Of a stretch of DNA of 64,000 bases, positions 62,855-64,000 are shown piece by piece. Below the pieces are notes generated by a model, which did no database searches, was not told the DNA's origin, and worked only from the letters and a program-made list of their open reading frames with translations. The stretch lies in assembly GCF_007827595.1 (NCBI RefSeq), contig NZ_VISR01000006.1:186001-250000 (forward strand), written 5' to 3'. Numbering within the stretch: position 1 is the stretch's first letter; each line of letters opens with the position of its first letter. This stretch comes from Streptomyces sp. BK340. Lineage in GTDB: Bacteria; Actinomycetota; Actinomycetes; Streptomycetales; Streptomycetaceae. A program made the translations under genes and the position numbers.

Positions 62855-64000
62855 ATGGATATGCACACTGTGGTGGTGGGGACGTCCGGTGTCACCGCGT
62901 CCGACGTTCTCGCCGTGGCGCGCGGCGGCGCCCGGATCGAGCTGTCTGCGGAGGCGGTGGCGGCCCTCGCGGCGGCCCGGGAGATCGTGGACGCGCTGGC
63001 GGCCAAGCCGGACCCGGTCTACGGCGTCTCCACCGGTTTCGGAGCCCTGGCGACCCGGCACATCAGCCAGGAACTGCGCGCCCAGCTGCAGCGCAACATC
63101 GTCCGCTCGCACGCCGCCGGCATGGGCCCGCGGGTCGAGCGCGAGGTCGTACGGGCCCTGATGTTCCTGCGGCTCAAGACCGTCTGCTCGGGACACACGG
63201 GTGTGCGGCCCGAGGTCGCGCAGACCATGGCCGACGTGCTGAACGCCGGGATCACCCCGGTCGTCCACGAGTACGGCTCCCTCGGCTGCTCCGGCGACCT
63301 GGCCCCGCTGTCCCACTGCGCCCTCGCGCTGATGGGAGAGGGGGACGCGGAGGGTCCCGACGGCACCGTCCGGCCCGCCGGCGAACTGCTCGCCGAGCAC
63401 GGCATCCAGCCCGTCGAGCTGCGCGAGAAGGAGGGCCTGGCCCTCCTGAACGGCACCGACGGCATGCTCGGCATGCTGGTCATGGCCCTCGCCGACCTGG
63501 ACACCCTGTACAAGTCCGCCGACATCACCGCCGCCCTCAGCATGGAGGCGCTGCTCGGCACGGACAAGGTCCTCGCGCCCGAGCTGCATGCCATCCGGCC
63601 GCATCCGGGGCAGGGCGCCTCGGCCGCCAACATGCTCGCCGTCCTCAAGGACTCCGGGCTCACCGGGCACCACCAGGACGACGCGCCCCGCGTCCAGGAC
63701 GCCTACTCGGTGCGCTGCGCCCCGCAGGTCGCCGGTGCCGGGCGGGACACCCTCGCGTACGCACGTCTCGTCGCCGAGCGGGAGCTGGCCTCCGCCGTCG
63801 ACAACCCCGTCGTGCTGCCCGACGGCCGCGTCGAGTCCAACGGCAACTTCCACGGCGCCCCCGTGGCCTACGTCCTGGACTTCCTCGCCATCGCGGCCGC
63901 CGACCTCGGCTCCATCGCCGAGCGGCGCACCGACCGGCTGCTGGACAAGAACCGCAGCCACGGGCTCCCGCCGTTCCTCGCCGACGACGCCGGTGTCGAC
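62855..64000 (+). CDS. hutH: Histidine ammonia-lyase, 5' part (cut by window end)
   Basis: The open frame from ATG 62855 (or 62861) runs 382 codons to the window edge without a stop; the enzyme is usually about 510 aa, so about the last quarter is missing. It deaminates histidine to urocanate. Present motifs: YGVSTGFGAL, NIVRSHAAG, the MIO-forming region GSLGCSGDLAPLSH, EGLALLNGT and QDAYSVRC. The tripeptide is Cys-Ser-Gly, not the usual Ala-Ser-Gly, as in some Streptomyces enzymes to my memory. No ribosome site; a palindrome at 62828 lies 12 bp upstream. Confidence 0.92.
   Translation, partial: MDMHTVVVGTSGVTASDVLAVARGGARIELSAEAVAALAAAREIVDALAAKPDPVYGVSTGFGALATRHISQELRAQLQRNIVRSHAAGMGPRVEREVVRALMFLRLKTVCSGHTGVRPEVAQTMADVLNAGITPVVHEYGSLGCSGDLAPLSHCALALMGEGDAEGPDGTVRPAGELLAEHGIQPVELREKEGLALLNGTDGMLGMLVMALADLDTLYKSADITAALSMEALLGTDKVLAPELHAIRPHPGQGASAANMLAVLKDSGLTGHHQDDAPRVQDAYSVRCAPQVAGAGRDTLAYARLVAERELASAVDNPVVLPDGRVESNGNFHGAPVAYVLDFLAIAAADLGSIAERRTDRLLDKNRSHGLPPFLADDAGVD

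Overview
The window is 64 kb of high-GC actinobacterial chromosome with strongly GC-biased third codon positions, many GTG starts and frequent 4-nt ATGA/GTGA gene overlaps. The gene set (AfsQ1/AfsQ2/SigQ, MmpB-type miniprotein, AccA2/PccB carboxylase, class III adenylate cyclase, DUF397/XRE/HATPase triad) is that of a Streptomyces chromosome core. I recognise the order as close to the S. coelicolor region carrying afsQ1, accA2, cya and hutH; this is from memory, not from a search.

Region 1 (about 1-11,456) is a nonulosonic (sialic-acid-like) acid and wall-glycopolymer locus. It has NeuB-type synthase, a NeuA-type cytidylyltransferase fused to a HAD phosphatase, a GT29 (eukaryote-type sialyltransferase motif) protein, a GT8-TPR-pyruvyltransferase fusion, a polysialyltransferase-like protein, a GT2 enzyme, a DUF6716-like glycosyltransferase and a GT52-like protein. 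It probably makes and polymerises a Kdn- or sialic-type polymer of the teichulosonic acid kind. Region 2 (11.4-17.4 kb) is regulatory and housekeeping: the XRE/DUF397/ATPase triad, a membrane Ser/Thr kinase, a methyltransferase and an M20 amidohydrolase.

Region 3 (17.5-26.7 kb) is a nucleoside uptake and salvage island: two BMP-type binding lipoproteins sharing a 711-bp identical block, an ABC ATPase that seems to start at AUC, two permeases, cytidine deaminase and thymidine phosphorylase. The same 12-bp palindromic operator, CTACGCGCGTAG or a near match, precedes both binding proteins and the ABC operon. It recurs before adenosine deaminase (33.1 kb), deoC (44.4 kb) and purine nucleoside phosphorylase (48.4 kb), so six sites define a local nucleoside regulon. 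A DeoR-family gene at 50.6 kb is a candidate, unproven regulator.

Region 4 (26.7-33 kb) is accessory: Uma2-like protein, AEC transporter, STAS protein overlapping an ECF sigma gene tail to tail, MFS/LysR divergent pair, a 164-bp MITE-like inverted-repeat element and an alpha/beta hydrolase. Region 5 (33-41 kb) holds adenosine deaminase, small secreted proteins, PspC and VanZ proteins, and the afsQ1-afsQ2-lipoprotein operon divergent from sigQ across a GTGAC-N6-GTGAC box. Region 6 (41-51.6 kb) is deoC with two aldehyde dehydrogenase genes (one lacking its catalytic domain), PH-domain membrane proteins, a phosphohexomutase, purine nucleoside phosphorylase, a flavoprotein reductase and DeoR.

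Region 7 (51.7-58.2 kb) encodes acyl-CoA carboxylase (alpha, beta, epsilon), biotin ligase, Maf and a 42-residue MmpB-like protein. Region 8 (58.2-64 kb) has a GC-rich tandem repeat, adenylate cyclase, an enoyl-CoA hydratase, a GAF-GGDEF protein and the 5' part of hutH, cut by the window end, with a perfect palindrome just upstream.
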